Counted from the first letter of the stretch, positions 38,096-46,803 are shown. The stretch: 64,000 bases of DNA from Arenibacter amylolyticus (GCF_002150785.1 NZ_MTAZ01000018.1:1-64000), one strand, 5' to 3'. Translations and numbers: made by a program. The notes: generated by a model not told the origin, from the letters alone.

Positions 38096-38155
38096 GCAAA
38101 GCACCATTGTAGTATATCTATACCAAAAGGCTTGTCATCACGACAGGCCTTTTTT
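38091..38155 (+). terminator. trp attenuator: terminator and competing antiterminator
   Basis: The terminator is AAAAGGCTTGTC (38125-38136), loop ATCAC, GACAGGCCTTTT (38142-38153), one G-T pair, then T residues to 38155. An alternative pairing joins CGTGA (38091-38095) with TCACG (38138-38142), CAA (38097-38099) with TTG (38132-38134), and GC with GC (38101-38102 with 38130-38131). This would hold the left arm of the terminator. A ribosome on the leader stop codon covers 38091-38102 and favours termination; one stalled on the Trp codons leaves it free. Confidence 0.8.
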
Positions 38156-38208
38156 CGTTTAAATAAAGTAAAACCCTGGTTTATACGGTCAGAAATAAAA
38201 TAAACAAA

Positions 38209-39606
38209 ATGACATACCCTTTAGTATCGCATCATAAAAAAATTCTCGCAGACACCATTACCCCGGTAAGTGTTTACCTTAAAATTAGGGATCGCTTCCC
38301 AAATAGTATCTTATTGGAGAGTAGTGACTACCATGCCAATGACAATAGCTTTTCTTATATCTGCTGCAATCCCATTGCTTCCATTACCTTAGAGAACGAA
38401 GTATTGGTACAAGAATTCCCCGATGGCAGCATTGAAGAAATCCAGGTGAACAAGGATACGGACATTCCGTTATTACTTCATCAATTTAGCCAACGCTTCC
38501 AAACATCGGACAACAATTTTAAGTTCATAAACAATGGGCTTTTTGGCTACATGGCCTACGATGCGGTTAGGTACTTTGAGGATATTAGTATTTCCAAAAA
38601 AGAAAATAGTATTGCCATCCCAGATATTCATTACGCGGTCTATAGCAATATAGTGGCCATTGATCACTTTAAGAACGAGGCCTACATTTTTGCCCACTGT
38701 TACGAATCCGAAAATAATATCGCAGAGATAGAGCAGCTGCTAAATGTTAAAAACTTTGCCTCCTACAATTTTAGAAAGACCGGGGATCCCATTTCGAACC
38801 TACAGGACAACGAATACAAGGAGCAGGTAGCATTGGCACAGAAACATTGCCGTAGAGGCGATGTTTTTCAACTGGTGTTGTCCAAGCGATTCTCGCAAAA
38901 CTTTAAGGGGGACGAATTTAATGTGTACCGCGCCCTACGTTCCATTAATCCATCGCCCTACTTGTTCTATTTTGATTATGGCGATTTTAAAATATTTGGT
39001 AGTTCGCCCGAGGCTCAATTAATCGTAAAGGATGGCAAGGCAGAGATACACCCTATTGCAGGCACCTTTAAACGAACCGGGAATGACGAACAGGATGCCG
39101 AGCTCGCCAAAAAACTAAAAGTAGACGACAAGGAGAATAGCGAGCATGTTATGCTTGTAGACCTAGCCCGAAACGACCTAAGTAGAAATGGGAACATGGT
39201 ACAGGTAGAAAACTATAGGGAAGTACAGTTCTTCTCTCATGTAATTCATTTAGTATCTAAAGTTACTGGCCAAAAAAAGGACCACATCCCTACTATGAAA
39301 GTTGTGGCAGATACCTTTCCTGCCGGCACTCTCAGTGGTGCTCCCAAACATATGGCCATGCAACTAATAGAAAAATACGAAAAAACCAATCGCGGGTATT
39401 ACGGGGGAGCCATTGGATTTATGGACTTTAACGGAAACTTTAATCACGCCATCATGATCCGTACTTTCTTAAGCAAGAACCATCAGTTGCATTATCAGGC
39501 AGGGGCTGGATTGGTAGCGGCCTCCAACCCTGACCTAGAGTTGGAAGAAACCTATAACAAATTGGGCGCCCTAACCAAAGCTTTGGAAATAGCAGAAACC
39601 ATTTAA
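38209..39606 (+). CDS. trpE: Anthranilate synthase component I
   Basis: A 465-residue chorismate-using subunit that makes anthranilate with TrpG. Conserved C-terminal motifs are present: GSSPEAQLIVKDGKAEIHPI, RNDLSRNGNMVQV and TFPAGTLSGAPKHMAMQLI. Length is normal. The N-terminal region carries LLESSD, similar to the Trp-binding feedback motif (LLESx) of the family, so allosteric inhibition by tryptophan is likely. First structural gene after the attenuator. Confidence 0.96.
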   Translation: MTYPLVSHHKKILADTITPVSVYLKIRDRFPNSILLESSDYHANDNSFSYICCNPIASITLENEVLVQEFPDGSIEEIQVNKDTDIPLLLHQFSQRFQTSDNNFKFINNGLFGYMAYDAVRYFEDISISKKENSIAIPDIHYAVYSNIVAIDHFKNEAYIFAHCYESENNIAEIEQLLNVKNFASYNFRKTGDPISNLQDNEYKEQVALAQKHCRRGDVFQLVLSKRFSQNFKGDEFNVYRALRSINPSPYLFYFDYGDFKIFGSSPEAQLIVKDGKAEIHPIAGTFKRTGNDEQDAELAKKLKVDDKENSEHVMLVDLARNDLSRNGNMVQVENYREVQFFSHVIHLVSKVTGQKKDHIPTMKVVADTFPAGTLSGAPKHMAMQLIEKYEKTNRGYYGGAIGFMDFNGNFNHAIMIRTFLSKNHQLHYQAGAGLVAASNPDLELEETYNKLGALTKALEIAETI

Positions 39607-39684
39607 CCTTTGTCTTTTAAAGCTATTTAAACCCAACGGAGAAAGACCCAAAACAAATTAGAAACAGCGCAATATTAGATACAC

Positions 39685-40299
39685 ATGGATAAACAGCAAC
39701 CAAAAAAGAACACCAGCTCCTCCCAAGAGAATTCTAAAGGGGCCATCCTGGTCATAGACAATTACGATAGCTTCACTTATAATCTAGTACATTATCTGGA
39801 AGACTTGGACTGTGAAGTGGTAGTAAAAAGGAATGACCAAATTAGCCTGGAGGAAGTGGATGCCTTTCAGAAGATTGTGTTGTCCCCTGGTCCGGGCATT
39901 CCGGACGAAGCCGGATTGCTAAAGCCAATCATAGCCAAATACGCCCCTTCTAAGAGTATCTTTGGCGTGTGTTTGGGACAACAGGCTATTGCCGAGGTCT
40001 TTGGTGGTAGTATTGTTAATTTGGATCAGGTATATCACGGGGTGTCCACAAAAATCACCCTCGTTGGAGAGGATGCTTTATTTGCCGGATTACCAAAAGA
40101 GCTAGAAGTAGGACGCTACCATTCATGGGTAGTAGATCCAAAACTTCCAGAGGTCTTGGTGGCTACCTCCTTTGATGAAAATGGACAGGTAATGTCTTTA
40201 CGCCACACCCATTATGACGTTAGTGCAGTACAGTTTCATCCAGAATCGGTTTTGACCCCCAAGGGAAAAGAGATCCTGAAAAACTGGGTCAGAAACTAG
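39685..40299 (+). CDS. trpG: Anthranilate synthase component II (glutamine amidotransferase)
   Basis: A 204-residue class I amidotransferase delivering ammonia to TrpE. The catalytic triad is Cys96 (GVCLGQQ), His185 and Glu187 (QFHPES). An N-terminal extension of about 18 polar residues precedes the usual ILVIDNYDSFTYNLV start; the ATG at 39685 is the only one upstream of that motif in frame. A tandem heptamer repeat follows directly after its stop. Confidence 0.95.
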   Translation: MDKQQPKKNTSSSQENSKGAILVIDNYDSFTYNLVHYLEDLDCEVVVKRNDQISLEEVDAFQKIVLSPGPGIPDEAGLLKPIIAKYAPSKSIFGVCLGQQAIAEVFGGSIVNLDQVYHGVSTKITLVGEDALFAGLPKELEVGRYHSWVVDPKLPEVLVATSFDENGQVMSLRHTHYDVSAVQFHPESVLTPKGKEILKNWVRN

Positions 40300-40334
40300 T
40301 GAGTAGTGAGTAGTGAGTAGTGAGTAGTGAGTAA
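40300..40334. repeat. Tandem heptamer repeat (TGAGTAG) between trpG and trpD
   Basis: Five consecutive 7-bp units: four TGAGTAG and a final TGAGTAA, starting right after the trpG TAG stop. Each unit contains stop codons in two frames. It resembles the decayed GAGTA-type intergenic repeats seen in this phylum. There is no dyad symmetry. Confidence 0.85.
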
Positions 40335-40411
40335 AACATAAAATAATAGTAGGACAGACGGCTACCCCACCCTAAATTAGATAGTCCTAGCCCTTAAATA
40401 GAAAGTAAAAA

Positions 40412-41407
40412 ATGAAAGATATATTAAACAGCTTAATCAACCACGATGTACTTCCCAAAGAAGTTGCCAAACAGGTCCTGGTGAACATAGCCAAAGGCGA
40501 ATACAACACCAGTCAGATTGCAGCCTTTTTAACTGTGTACATGATGCGAAGTGTCACTATTGAGGAATTGGAAGGCTTTAGGGACGCCCTATTGGAACTC
40601 TGTGTATCGGTAGACCTATCGCAATACAACCCGGTTGACCTATGCGGTACAGGCGGAGATGGGAAAGACACGTTTAACATTTCCACCTTGGCTAGTTTTG
40701 TAACTGCAGGTGCAGGGATACATGTCACCAAACATGGTAACTACGGAGTTTCCTCTAAATGTGGCAGCAGTAATGTAATGGAACACCTAGGGATCAAATT
40801 CAGCAATGACCCTGCGTTTTTAGAGAAATGTATAGCGGAGAGCGGTATCTGCGTACTACACGCCCCCCTATTTCATCCCGCTATGAAAAACGTAGCCCCT
40901 ATCCGAAAAGAGTTGGCGGTAAAAACCTTTTTTAATATGCTGGGGCCAATGGTGAATCCGGCTTTTCCAAAAAATCAAATGGTAGGGGTATTCAATTTGG
41001 AACTAGCCCGTATGTATGGGTATCTTTACCAAAAGACGGATAATAATTTTACCGTGTTACATGCCTTGGACGGATATGATGAGATTTCCCTAACCGGCAA
41101 CACCAAAACCATCACCAACAACTCCGAAGGTATGTTAAAGCCTTCAGATTTTGGAGTGGATATCATTTCCCCTTCCGATATTGTGGGAGGAGACAGCGTG
41201 GAGTCATCGGCAAAGGTATTTATGAAAGTATTACAGGGCGAAGGAAGCAGTCCACAAAACAATGTGGTTTGTGCCAATGCCGGTATTGCCATAGCTACCG
41301 TAAAGGGCATAGCGCCAAAAGAAGGCTTTGAAATGGCCAAAGAATCACTCCTCAGTGGGAAAGCACTGCAGACCCTTAAAAAATTACAAACCCTTAGCAA
41401 CCAATAA
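40412..41407 (+). CDS. trpD: Anthranilate phosphoribosyltransferase
   Basis: A 331-residue enzyme that transfers phosphoribose from PRPP to anthranilate. The PRPP site CGTGGDGKDTFNIST (about 78-92) and KHGNYGVSSKCGSSNVMEHL are intact, and RKELAVKTFFNMLGP follows. Length is normal. It lies 31 bp before trpC. Confidence 0.96.
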   Translation: MKDILNSLINHDVLPKEVAKQVLVNIAKGEYNTSQIAAFLTVYMMRSVTIEELEGFRDALLELCVSVDLSQYNPVDLCGTGGDGKDTFNISTLASFVTAGAGIHVTKHGNYGVSSKCGSSNVMEHLGIKFSNDPAFLEKCIAESGICVLHAPLFHPAMKNVAPIRKELAVKTFFNMLGPMVNPAFPKNQMVGVFNLELARMYGYLYQKTDNNFTVLHALDGYDEISLTGNTKTITNNSEGMLKPSDFGVDIISPSDIVGGDSVESSAKVFMKVLQGEGSSPQNNVVCANAGIAIATVKGIAPKEGFEMAKESLLSGKALQTLKKLQTLSNQ

Positions 41408-41438
41408 ATATAATACCTGCTTCAATTAAAAATAGACT

Positions 41439-42224
41439 ATGAATATACTGGACAAAATAGTGATCGACAAACGCAAAGAGGTAGCTCTTAAAAAGTCTAT
41501 TGTTCCCATTTCGCAATTAGAATCTTCCGTTTTGTTTGAAAGACCTACCATTTCCTTGGCTACCAATCTTAGGAAAAGTCAGAGTGGTATTATCGCCGAA
41601 CACAAGCGCAGATCTCCGTCCAAAGCAGTCATCAATCAGAACCTTAGCGTTGACGAGGTGGCCACTGGCTATGAAAAGGCTGGTGCCTGTGGCATGTCGG
41701 TTTTAACCGATGGTAAATACTTTGGGGGATCAATGGACGACCTATTGTTGGCCAGAGCCTCTGCAAACCTGCCTTTGTTGCGCAAGGAGTTTATATTGGA
41801 GGAATATCAACTATTGGAAGCCAAGGCTTACGGAGCCGATGTTATCCTATTAATCGCCTCAATTTTAACCAAAGAGGAAATTAAATCCCTGTCCCAATTT
41901 GCCCAAAGTCTGTCTTTGGAAGTGCTCCTAGAGGTTCACAATGAAGAGGAACTCCATAAATCCATTATGCCTAGTTTGGACCTATTTGGTGTTAACAATA
42001 GAAATCTAAAAACCTTCGAGGTAAGTTTAGAGACCAGCAAAGCCCTCTCTACCCTTATTCCAGACGATTTTGTAAAAGTCTCTGAAAGCGGTATCAGTTC
42101 TGTAGAAGCCATAAAAGAGTTACAGCCCTATGGGTACCAAGGGTTTTTAATAGGGGAGAATTTCATGAAAACGGATAATCCCGGAGAAAGCGCTACCCAA
42201 TTTATAAAACAGCTAACGTCATGA
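41439..42224 (+). CDS. trpC: Indole-3-glycerol phosphate synthase
   Basis: A 261-residue TIM barrel that closes the indole ring. It has IAEHKRRSPSKA (catalytic Lys), VLTDGKYFGGS, LLRKEFILEEYQL and GVNNRNLKTFEV. It is a separate gene from trpF, unlike the enterobacterial fusion, and overlaps trpF by 4 bp (ATGA), so translation is coupled. Confidence 0.96.
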   Translation: MNILDKIVIDKRKEVALKKSIVPISQLESSVLFERPTISLATNLRKSQSGIIAEHKRRSPSKAVINQNLSVDEVATGYEKAGACGMSVLTDGKYFGGSMDDLLLARASANLPLLRKEFILEEYQLLEAKAYGADVILLIASILTKEEIKSLSQFAQSLSLEVLLEVHNEEELHKSIMPSLDLFGVNNRNLKTFEVSLETSKALSTLIPDDFVKVSESGISSVEAIKELQPYGYQGFLIGENFMKTDNPGESATQFIKQLTS

Positions 42225-42868
42225 AACTGAAAGTGTGCGGTATGAAATACCCGGATAATATGCTGGAAGTGGCCAAGCTTCAGCCCCACTACCTGGGATT
42301 TATTTTTTGGGAGCCCTCTAGCCGTTTTCTAAAGGCGGCACCCACCAAACTACCCGACACCATTAAAAAGGTTGGTGTTTTTGTGGATGCCACCTTGGAG
42401 GAAATCACCACCAAAGTAAATCAATATCAACTGCAGGCAGTGCAATTGCACGGTAAGGAAAGCCCCGCATTTTGCAAAAATTTAAGGAAAATAGAACTAG
42501 ACCACCCCGACCAGAAATTGGAGATTATAAAAGTTTTCTCCATTAAGGACAACTTTGATTTTGGGCAGTTGGAACCCTATGAAGAGGTGGCCGATTATTT
42601 TCTGTTCGACACCAAAGGGAAACTTCCCGGAGGTAATGGCTATGCTTTTAGCTGGGAAGTCTTAAGGGACTACCCCTCTCAAAAGCCGTACTTTTTAAGC
42701 GGGGGAATAGGCCTAGAAGAAACAGAAAAAATTAAAGAGTTTCTACAAAGGCCAGAATCCAAATATTGCTACGCCATAGATGTAAACAGTAGGTTTGAAA
42801 CAGAACCGGGATTAAAAGAAGTAGAAAAAATAAAAGAGTTTAAAAAGAGAGTAATGGGTAGTCAGTAG
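42221..42868 (+). CDS. trpF: Phosphoribosylanthranilate isomerase
   Basis: A 215-residue TIM barrel that carries out the Amadori rearrangement before TrpC. MKLKVCGMKYPDNM contains the catalytic Cys (KVCGM). VGVFVDATLEEI, AVQLHGKESP, FLFDTKG and the C-terminal AIDVNSRFETEPGLKE are typical. Its ATG overlaps the trpC stop. Confidence 0.95.
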   Translation: MKLKVCGMKYPDNMLEVAKLQPHYLGFIFWEPSSRFLKAAPTKLPDTIKKVGVFVDATLEEITTKVNQYQLQAVQLHGKESPAFCKNLRKIELDHPDQKLEIIKVFSIKDNFDFGQLEPYEEVADYFLFDTKGKLPGGNGYAFSWEVLRDYPSQKPYFLSGGIGLEETEKIKEFLQRPESKYCYAIDVNSRFETEPGLKEVEKIKEFKKRVMGSQ

Positions 42869-42870
42869 AA

Positions 42871-42911
42871 TCTCAATACTCAATACTATGTACTCAATAC
42901 TTTGTACTAAA
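42871..42911. repeat. Short degenerate repeat between trpF and trpB
   Basis: Imperfect copies of a TACTCAATAC-like unit directly after the trpF stop: CAATACTCAATACTATGTA, then CTCAATACTTTGTACT. It is related in style to the heptamer array after trpG. Confidence 0.6.
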
Positions 42912-42925
42912 CACTATAACAAATC

Positions 42926-44107
42926 ATGAATTATAACGTAGACGAAAAAGGATATTACGGTGAATTTGGTGGGGCCTTTATACCGGAAATGCTGTATCCC
43001 AATGTGGAGAATTTAAGGCAACAATATTTAAAGGTAATGGAAGAGCCCTCCTTTAAGGCGGAGTTTGATCAATTACTGAAAAATTATGTGGGAAGGCCCT
43101 CCCCCCTTTACTTTGCCAAGCGCCTTTCTGAAAAATACAATACAAAAATCTACCTAAAACGGGAAGACCTCAACCATACTGGAGCACATAAAGTAAACAA
43201 TACCATTGGTCAGATCTTAATGGCCAAGCGTTTGGGCAAAACTAGAATTATTGCTGAGACAGGTGCCGGACAACATGGGGTGGCTACCGCTACCGTTTGC
43301 GCCCTTATGGGCATGGAGTGCATTGTGTATATGGGCGAGATCGATATTGCTCGCCAGGCCCCCAATGTAGCCCGAATGAAAATGCTGGGCGCCCAGGTAA
43401 GGCCCGCCCTATCAGGAAGTAAAACACTTAAGGATGCTACCAATGAGGCTATTCGGGATTGGATCAATAATCCCGTAGACACCCACTATATTATTGGTTC
43501 TGCCATTGGCCCCCACCCCTACCCGGATATGGTCACCAGATTCCAGTCTATTATCTCCGAAGAGATTAAATGGCAGCTAAAAGAACAGGAAGGCAGGGAA
43601 AACCCAGATTACGTTGTGGCCTGCGTTGGCGGGGGTAGTAATGCGGCCGGCACCTTTTATCATTTTTTGAATGAAGAAGAAGTGGGCATTATTGCCGTAG
43701 AAGCTGCAGGAAAAGGAGTGGAAAGCGGCGAAAGTGCTGCCACCTCAGTACTGGGAAAAGAAGGGATTATCCATGGATGCAAAACCCTATTGATGCAAAC
43801 ACCCGATGGACAAATTACAGAGCCCTACTCTATTTCAGCTGGTTTAGACTACCCAGGGGTTGGCCCCATGCACGCCCACTTGTACAAAACCGGAAGAGCA
43901 GAGTTTATTCCGGTAACGGATGATGCCGCTATGCAGTCTGGTATGGAACTCTGCAAATTAGAAGGTATTATCCCCGCCATTGAGTCGTCCCACGCACTTG
44001 CCATTCTAAAAACAAGATCGTTTAAGCCAACGGATGTGGTGGTTCTTAACCTATCTGGCCGTGGGGATAAGGATTTAAACACCTATATAAAATACTTTGA
44101 GCTATAA
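42926..44107 (+). CDS. trpB: Tryptophan synthase beta chain
   Basis: A 393-residue PLP enzyme joining indole and serine. The PLP lysine is in [15 protein letters not shown], and the glycine-rich phosphate loop is [25 protein letters not shown] opens the protein. It is the TrpB1 type, with a matching TrpA encoded 50 bp downstream. Confidence 0.97.
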   Translation: MNYNVDEKGYYGEFGGAFIPEMLYPNVENLRQQYLKVMEEPSFKAEFDQLLKNYVGRPSPLYFAKRLSEKYNTKIYLKREDLNHTGAHKVNNTIGQILMAKRLGKTRIIAETGAGQHGVATATVCALMGMECIVYMGEIDIARQAPNVARMKMLGAQVRPALSGSKTLKDATNEAIRDWINNPVDTHYIIGSAIGPHPYPDMVTRFQSIISEEIKWQLKEQEGRENPDYVVACVGGGSNAAGTFYHFLNEEEVGIIAVEAAGKGVESGESAATSVLGKEGIIHGCKTLLMQTPDGQITEPYSISAGLDYPGVGPMHAHLYKTGRAEFIPVTDDAAMQSGMELCKLEGIIPAIESSHALAILKTRSFKPTDVVVLNLSGRGDKDLNTYIKYFEL

Positions 44108-44116
44108 GCATGCACT

Positions 44117-44143
44117 CTTACTCCCGTCATTGGCGGGAATCCT
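44117..44143. repeat. Fragment of a dispersed palindromic repeat between trpB and trpA
   Basis: The segment TCCCGTCATTGGCGGGA contains TCCCG/CGGGA-type arms around CCCGTCATTGGCGGG, followed by ATCC. It resembles the common GTCATTCCCGC...GCGGGAATC family of intergenic repeats. The dyad is short. Confidence 0.4.
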
Positions 44144-44157
44144 AAAAGACTATTGGA

Positions 44158-44922
44158 ATGAACAGAATACAACAGAAATTAAAATCGGATAAAAAATTAT
44201 TCTCCATCTATTTTACGGCAGGATACCCCAATTTAAACGATACAGTACAGATTATCCAGGACTTGGAAAGCAGTGGGGTAGATATGATAGAAATTGGATT
44301 GCCCTTTAGCGATCCCTTGGCCGATGGCCCCACTATACAGGCCAGTTCTACCCAAGCCTTGAAAAATGGGATGACTACTGCCGTTCTATTTGATCAATTA
44401 AGGGACATAAGAAGCTCGGTGAACATTCCCCTAATCATTATGGGCTATTTTAATCCTATTCTGCAGTATGGAGTGGAAGCATTTTGCAAAAAATGCCAAG
44501 AAGTGGGAATAGACGGACTCATTTTACCCGATTTACCATTGGATAAATATCAGGAAGAATATGAGGCGCTATTTAGAAAATATGGATTGCTCCCCATTTT
44601 CCTGATTACCCCCCAGACCAGTGAGGCGCGAATAGCACAAATAGATGAGGCTTCGGATGGCTTTATTTATATGGTGAGTTCGGCCAGTGTTACCGGATCC
44701 TCCAATGGATTTGGAAATGAACAAGAGTCCTATTTTAAAAGAATTGCCGAGATGCAATTGAAAACACCTCAGGTAATAGGATTTGGAATCAGCGATTCCA
44801 AGACTTTCCAGCAGGCTACCAAGTGGGCAAAAGGGGCCATTATTGGATCGGCTTTTATAAAATATATTACCAAAAATGGTACCGGTAACGTTCGGGAATT
44901 TGTAGAACAAATCATTAGATAG
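44158..44922 (+). CDS. trpA: Tryptophan synthase alpha chain
   Basis: A 254-residue TIM barrel that cleaves indole-3-glycerol phosphate. The catalytic Glu is in DMIEIGLPFSDPLADGP and the catalytic Asp in GLILPDLPLDKY, with GFGISDSK and GAIIGSAF at the phosphate site. It is the last biosynthetic gene of the operon; no clear terminator follows. Confidence 0.97.
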   Translation: MNRIQQKLKSDKKLFSIYFTAGYPNLNDTVQIIQDLESSGVDMIEIGLPFSDPLADGPTIQASSTQALKNGMTTAVLFDQLRDIRSSVNIPLIIMGYFNPILQYGVEAFCKKCQEVGIDGLILPDLPLDKYQEEYEALFRKYGLLPIFLITPQTSEARIAQIDEASDGFIYMVSSASVTGSSNGFGNEQESYFKRIAEMQLKTPQVIGFGISDSKTFQQATKWAKGAIIGSAFIKYITKNGTGNVREFVEQIIR

Positions 44923-44924
44923 GC

Positions 44925-45149
44925 TTGAAAGAACTACTTAACAATTACAAGCTAATAGCCTTATTATGTTTAACCCTGGGCCTGGCACCCTATTTTCCAC
45001 AACCACATCTCTTTGGTAAATTGCAATGGATTATGGGAGGCGCCAAGGGAATGCAGCCCATGGATTGGTTTGACCTTGTTTTTCATGGGTTTCCCTTTCT
45101 CCTAGCATTGAGACTGCTGCTTATAAAGCTCAGGGAAAAGCGCAGGTGA
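44925..45149 (+). CDS. Small membrane protein, possible last gene of the trp operon
   Basis: A 74-residue hydrophobic protein with one N-terminal and one C-terminal membrane segment (about 8-24 and 51-66), and GGAKGMQPMDWFDLVFHG between them. It starts with TTG, 2 nt after the trpA stop; no ATG is available upstream of the first helix. I have the impression that similar small ORFs occur in other flavobacteria, but I cannot name a function. The tight spacing suggests translation coupled to trpA. Confidence 0.65.
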   Translation: MKELLNNYKLIALLCLTLGLAPYFPQPHLFGKLQWIMGGAKGMQPMDWFDLVFHGFPFLLALRLLLIKLREKRR

Positions 45150-45266
45150 AAATCTGATTAACCCCTTGTCCACTTAACATTTCCTAACAAAGGTTTAAAA
45201 ATCCTTTAACGGAGATTTTACTGAAATTTTGGTAGTTTAAGTGTGAACCTTAAAAAACTAAATGAC

Positions 45267-45410
45267 ATGGGAATTATAAATGACAAGAGAAAGTTTAAAA
45301 GAAAAGAAGAACAACATAACCCGACCAATCCTACTGGGAATACCAATATAGATACCAATAAATTCGACATTGAGGAGAAGACGATAAAGAAGCAACAGAA
45401 CAAACATTAA
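45267..45410 (+). CDS. Small basic, Asn/Lys-rich protein (47 aa)
   Basis: ATG to TAA encodes a 47-residue hydrophilic protein, MGIINDKRKFKRKEEQHNPT..., ending KKQQNKH. It has no signal, helix span or cysteine. The high Lys/Asn/Gln content and lack of overlap with another gene support a real small gene, but there is no recognisable family and no exact promoter box. It is convergent with the glycosylase-like gene. Confidence 0.45.
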   Translation: MGIINDKRKFKRKEEQHNPTNPTGNTNIDTNKFDIEEKTIKKQQNKH

Positions 45411-45464
45411 TTTATCCACACCCAAGACATCTAAATCCAAAGAGGGTGTGAAGTATGGTTGGAG

Positions 45465-46184
45465 CTAAAAAAACTCCCGATATTGAATAACCCTGAAATC
45501 TAACGTATTGATTTCAGGGTTATTTAATTTCATCCTCTTATAGGCTTCCATACTCCCTACTGCCCTATTAGCCGCTCCAGAAGGTGCTGTTAAGGATACG
45601 GTTCTGATTAACCTGCCACTCTTGCCATCCATAGCTGGATTGCTATAGGGTTGGGGCAGCGCAAATTGATGGATGCGGGGTATGCGACTGGAAACCTGGC
45701 GTAGCTGTACCCCAAACTCCTTAATATACTTTCTGAATAAGTACTCGGGGCCATTTTTACTGTTTCCTCCGGTGAACAATAGCGTGTTGATCTTAGGATA
45801 TTGCTGAAGATATTTAAACATATCTCGAAATTCGATACTTTGCAATCCGAGATCTGAGGCATCTACTCTAACTCTTTCGGCACTTTTTACTATATCACAG
45901 ATTCCAATTTGTCTGTCCAGTAAAAATTGCTTTCGTTCTTGTATGGCCAGCTCCGTTTCCTTATAGGAGAGCTTAAGTCCAAAAATCCGATCTAATATAG
46001 GCCACAATTGTCCGTCCCTGCTTCCATAACAAAAGTTAACGTCGCCTTCCTTTAATTCCCCGGTGGTAAACCTGGGAGGAGGTAGGGTCCCAACAATAAG
46101 CTTGGTTGCCTCTGGAAACAAAAAGGGAGGATATGGATGGGTATGTAAAAATGTTTTAGCTCTCAAAACAAGTTTAGTTTTCAA
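45465..46184 (-). CDS. Uracil-DNA glycosylase superfamily protein
   Basis: A 239-residue protein. IVGTLPPPRFTTGELKEGDV near residue 30 and CYGSRDGQLWPILDRIFGL resemble the G-x-P-P and (Y/F)-W boxes of the MUG/UDG-like glycosylase fold, and the LLFTGGNSKNG region could be the base-recognition Asn. The later segment SSRIPRIHQFALPQPYSNPA may supply the Ser-Pro loop. Activity on uracil, hypoxanthine or another base cannot be decided. The last codons contain a 15-bp hairpin and a T tract, so the gene and its terminator overlap. Confidence 0.6.
   Translation of the reverse strand: MKTKLVLRAKTFLHTHPYPPFLFPEATKLIVGTLPPPRFTTGELKEGDVNFCYGSRDGQLWPILDRIFGLKLSYKETELAIQERKQFLLDRQIGICDIVKSAERVRVDASDLGLQSIEFRDMFKYLQQYPKINTLLFTGGNSKNGPEYLFRKYIKEFGVQLRQVSSRIPRIHQFALPQPYSNPAMDGKSGRLIRTVSLTAPSGAANRAVGSMEAYKRMKLNNPEINTLDFRVIQYREFF
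45486..45524. terminator. Hairpin inside the 3' end of the glycosylase-like gene
   Basis: AATAACCCTGAAATC (45486-45500) pairs perfectly with GATTTCAGGGTTATT (45510-45524) around a 9-nt loop. On the minus strand a run of T residues (complement of 45466-45473) follows 12 nt later, just before the TAG stop. It lies between convergent genes, so it may end both transcripts. Confidence 0.6.
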
Positions 46185-46541
46185 TTAAAATTCACTTAAG
46201 GAGGTGCTCCTTGTAGAAACAGCCTTCCCGTTAGGGCTTCCATTTCTATGTTAGTGCCCTCATCACCCTAAAAATATAAGAATTTTTAGGGATCTTATAT
46301 TTAAAAATCAACTTCCTTTATTTGTCACTCTTACTTTTGAGCATAAAGGAGAACAAACCTAGGGATCTTCGGGATCGGCTCTTGAATATTCCACAAACTT
46401 AGCACTTAAGCCCAAGGGGGTACAATGGAAAAATAACTTATATTAAGGGAAAATTGGGATAAAAGGGTGCCATTTAGGAAGAAAGGCCCCTACCTTTACA
46501 AAACAGGAACACAAAAGATTATTAATTAAAAATGAGTCACT
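46185..46541. other. Divergent intergenic region before the THX gene
   Basis: A 357-bp spacer between the minus-strand glycosylase-like gene and the plus-strand THX gene. No further ORF. TACCTTTA near 46490 is one mismatch from the TAnnTTTG box. Nothing else stands out. Confidence 0.3.
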
Positions 46542-46670
46542 ATGGGAAAAGGAGATAAGAAATCTAAAAGAGGTAAAATAATCAACGGTACTTATGGTAC
46601 TCGGCGGAAACGTAAGATTAAAAGAAGACCAAGTATAGAGGAAAAAATAAATGTGGAGAAGAAGAAGTAA
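46542..46670 (+). CDS. 30S ribosomal protein THX family
   Basis: A 42-residue very basic protein: MGKGDKKSKRGKIINGTYG, then TRRKRKIKRRPSIEE. The opening MGKGDKK(S/T)(K/R)RGKI is diagnostic of the THX (bTHX) family, which sits in the head of the 30S subunit in Thermus and Bacteroidota. The acidic/basic tail (about 30-42) is longer than in the Thermus form. It has no operon partners. Confidence 0.88.
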   Translation: MGKGDKKSKRGKIINGTYGTRRKRKIKRRPSIEEKINVEKKK

Positions 46671-46803
46671 TCCTAAAAAACGGACGCGCTTCCCATCTTC
46701 CTACCAACATCCTCACCAGTAAACGTTTTGGGAAAAGGGTGGATGCCACTGCAATCCCACCAAATGTTGGGTCTCCCCACCAGGCCCTTATACTCAAAAA
46801 CGA

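Noticed and set aside
40300-40334. Possible CRISPR or recombination array
   Set aside because: The units are 7 bp without spacers, so it is a simple tandem repeat.
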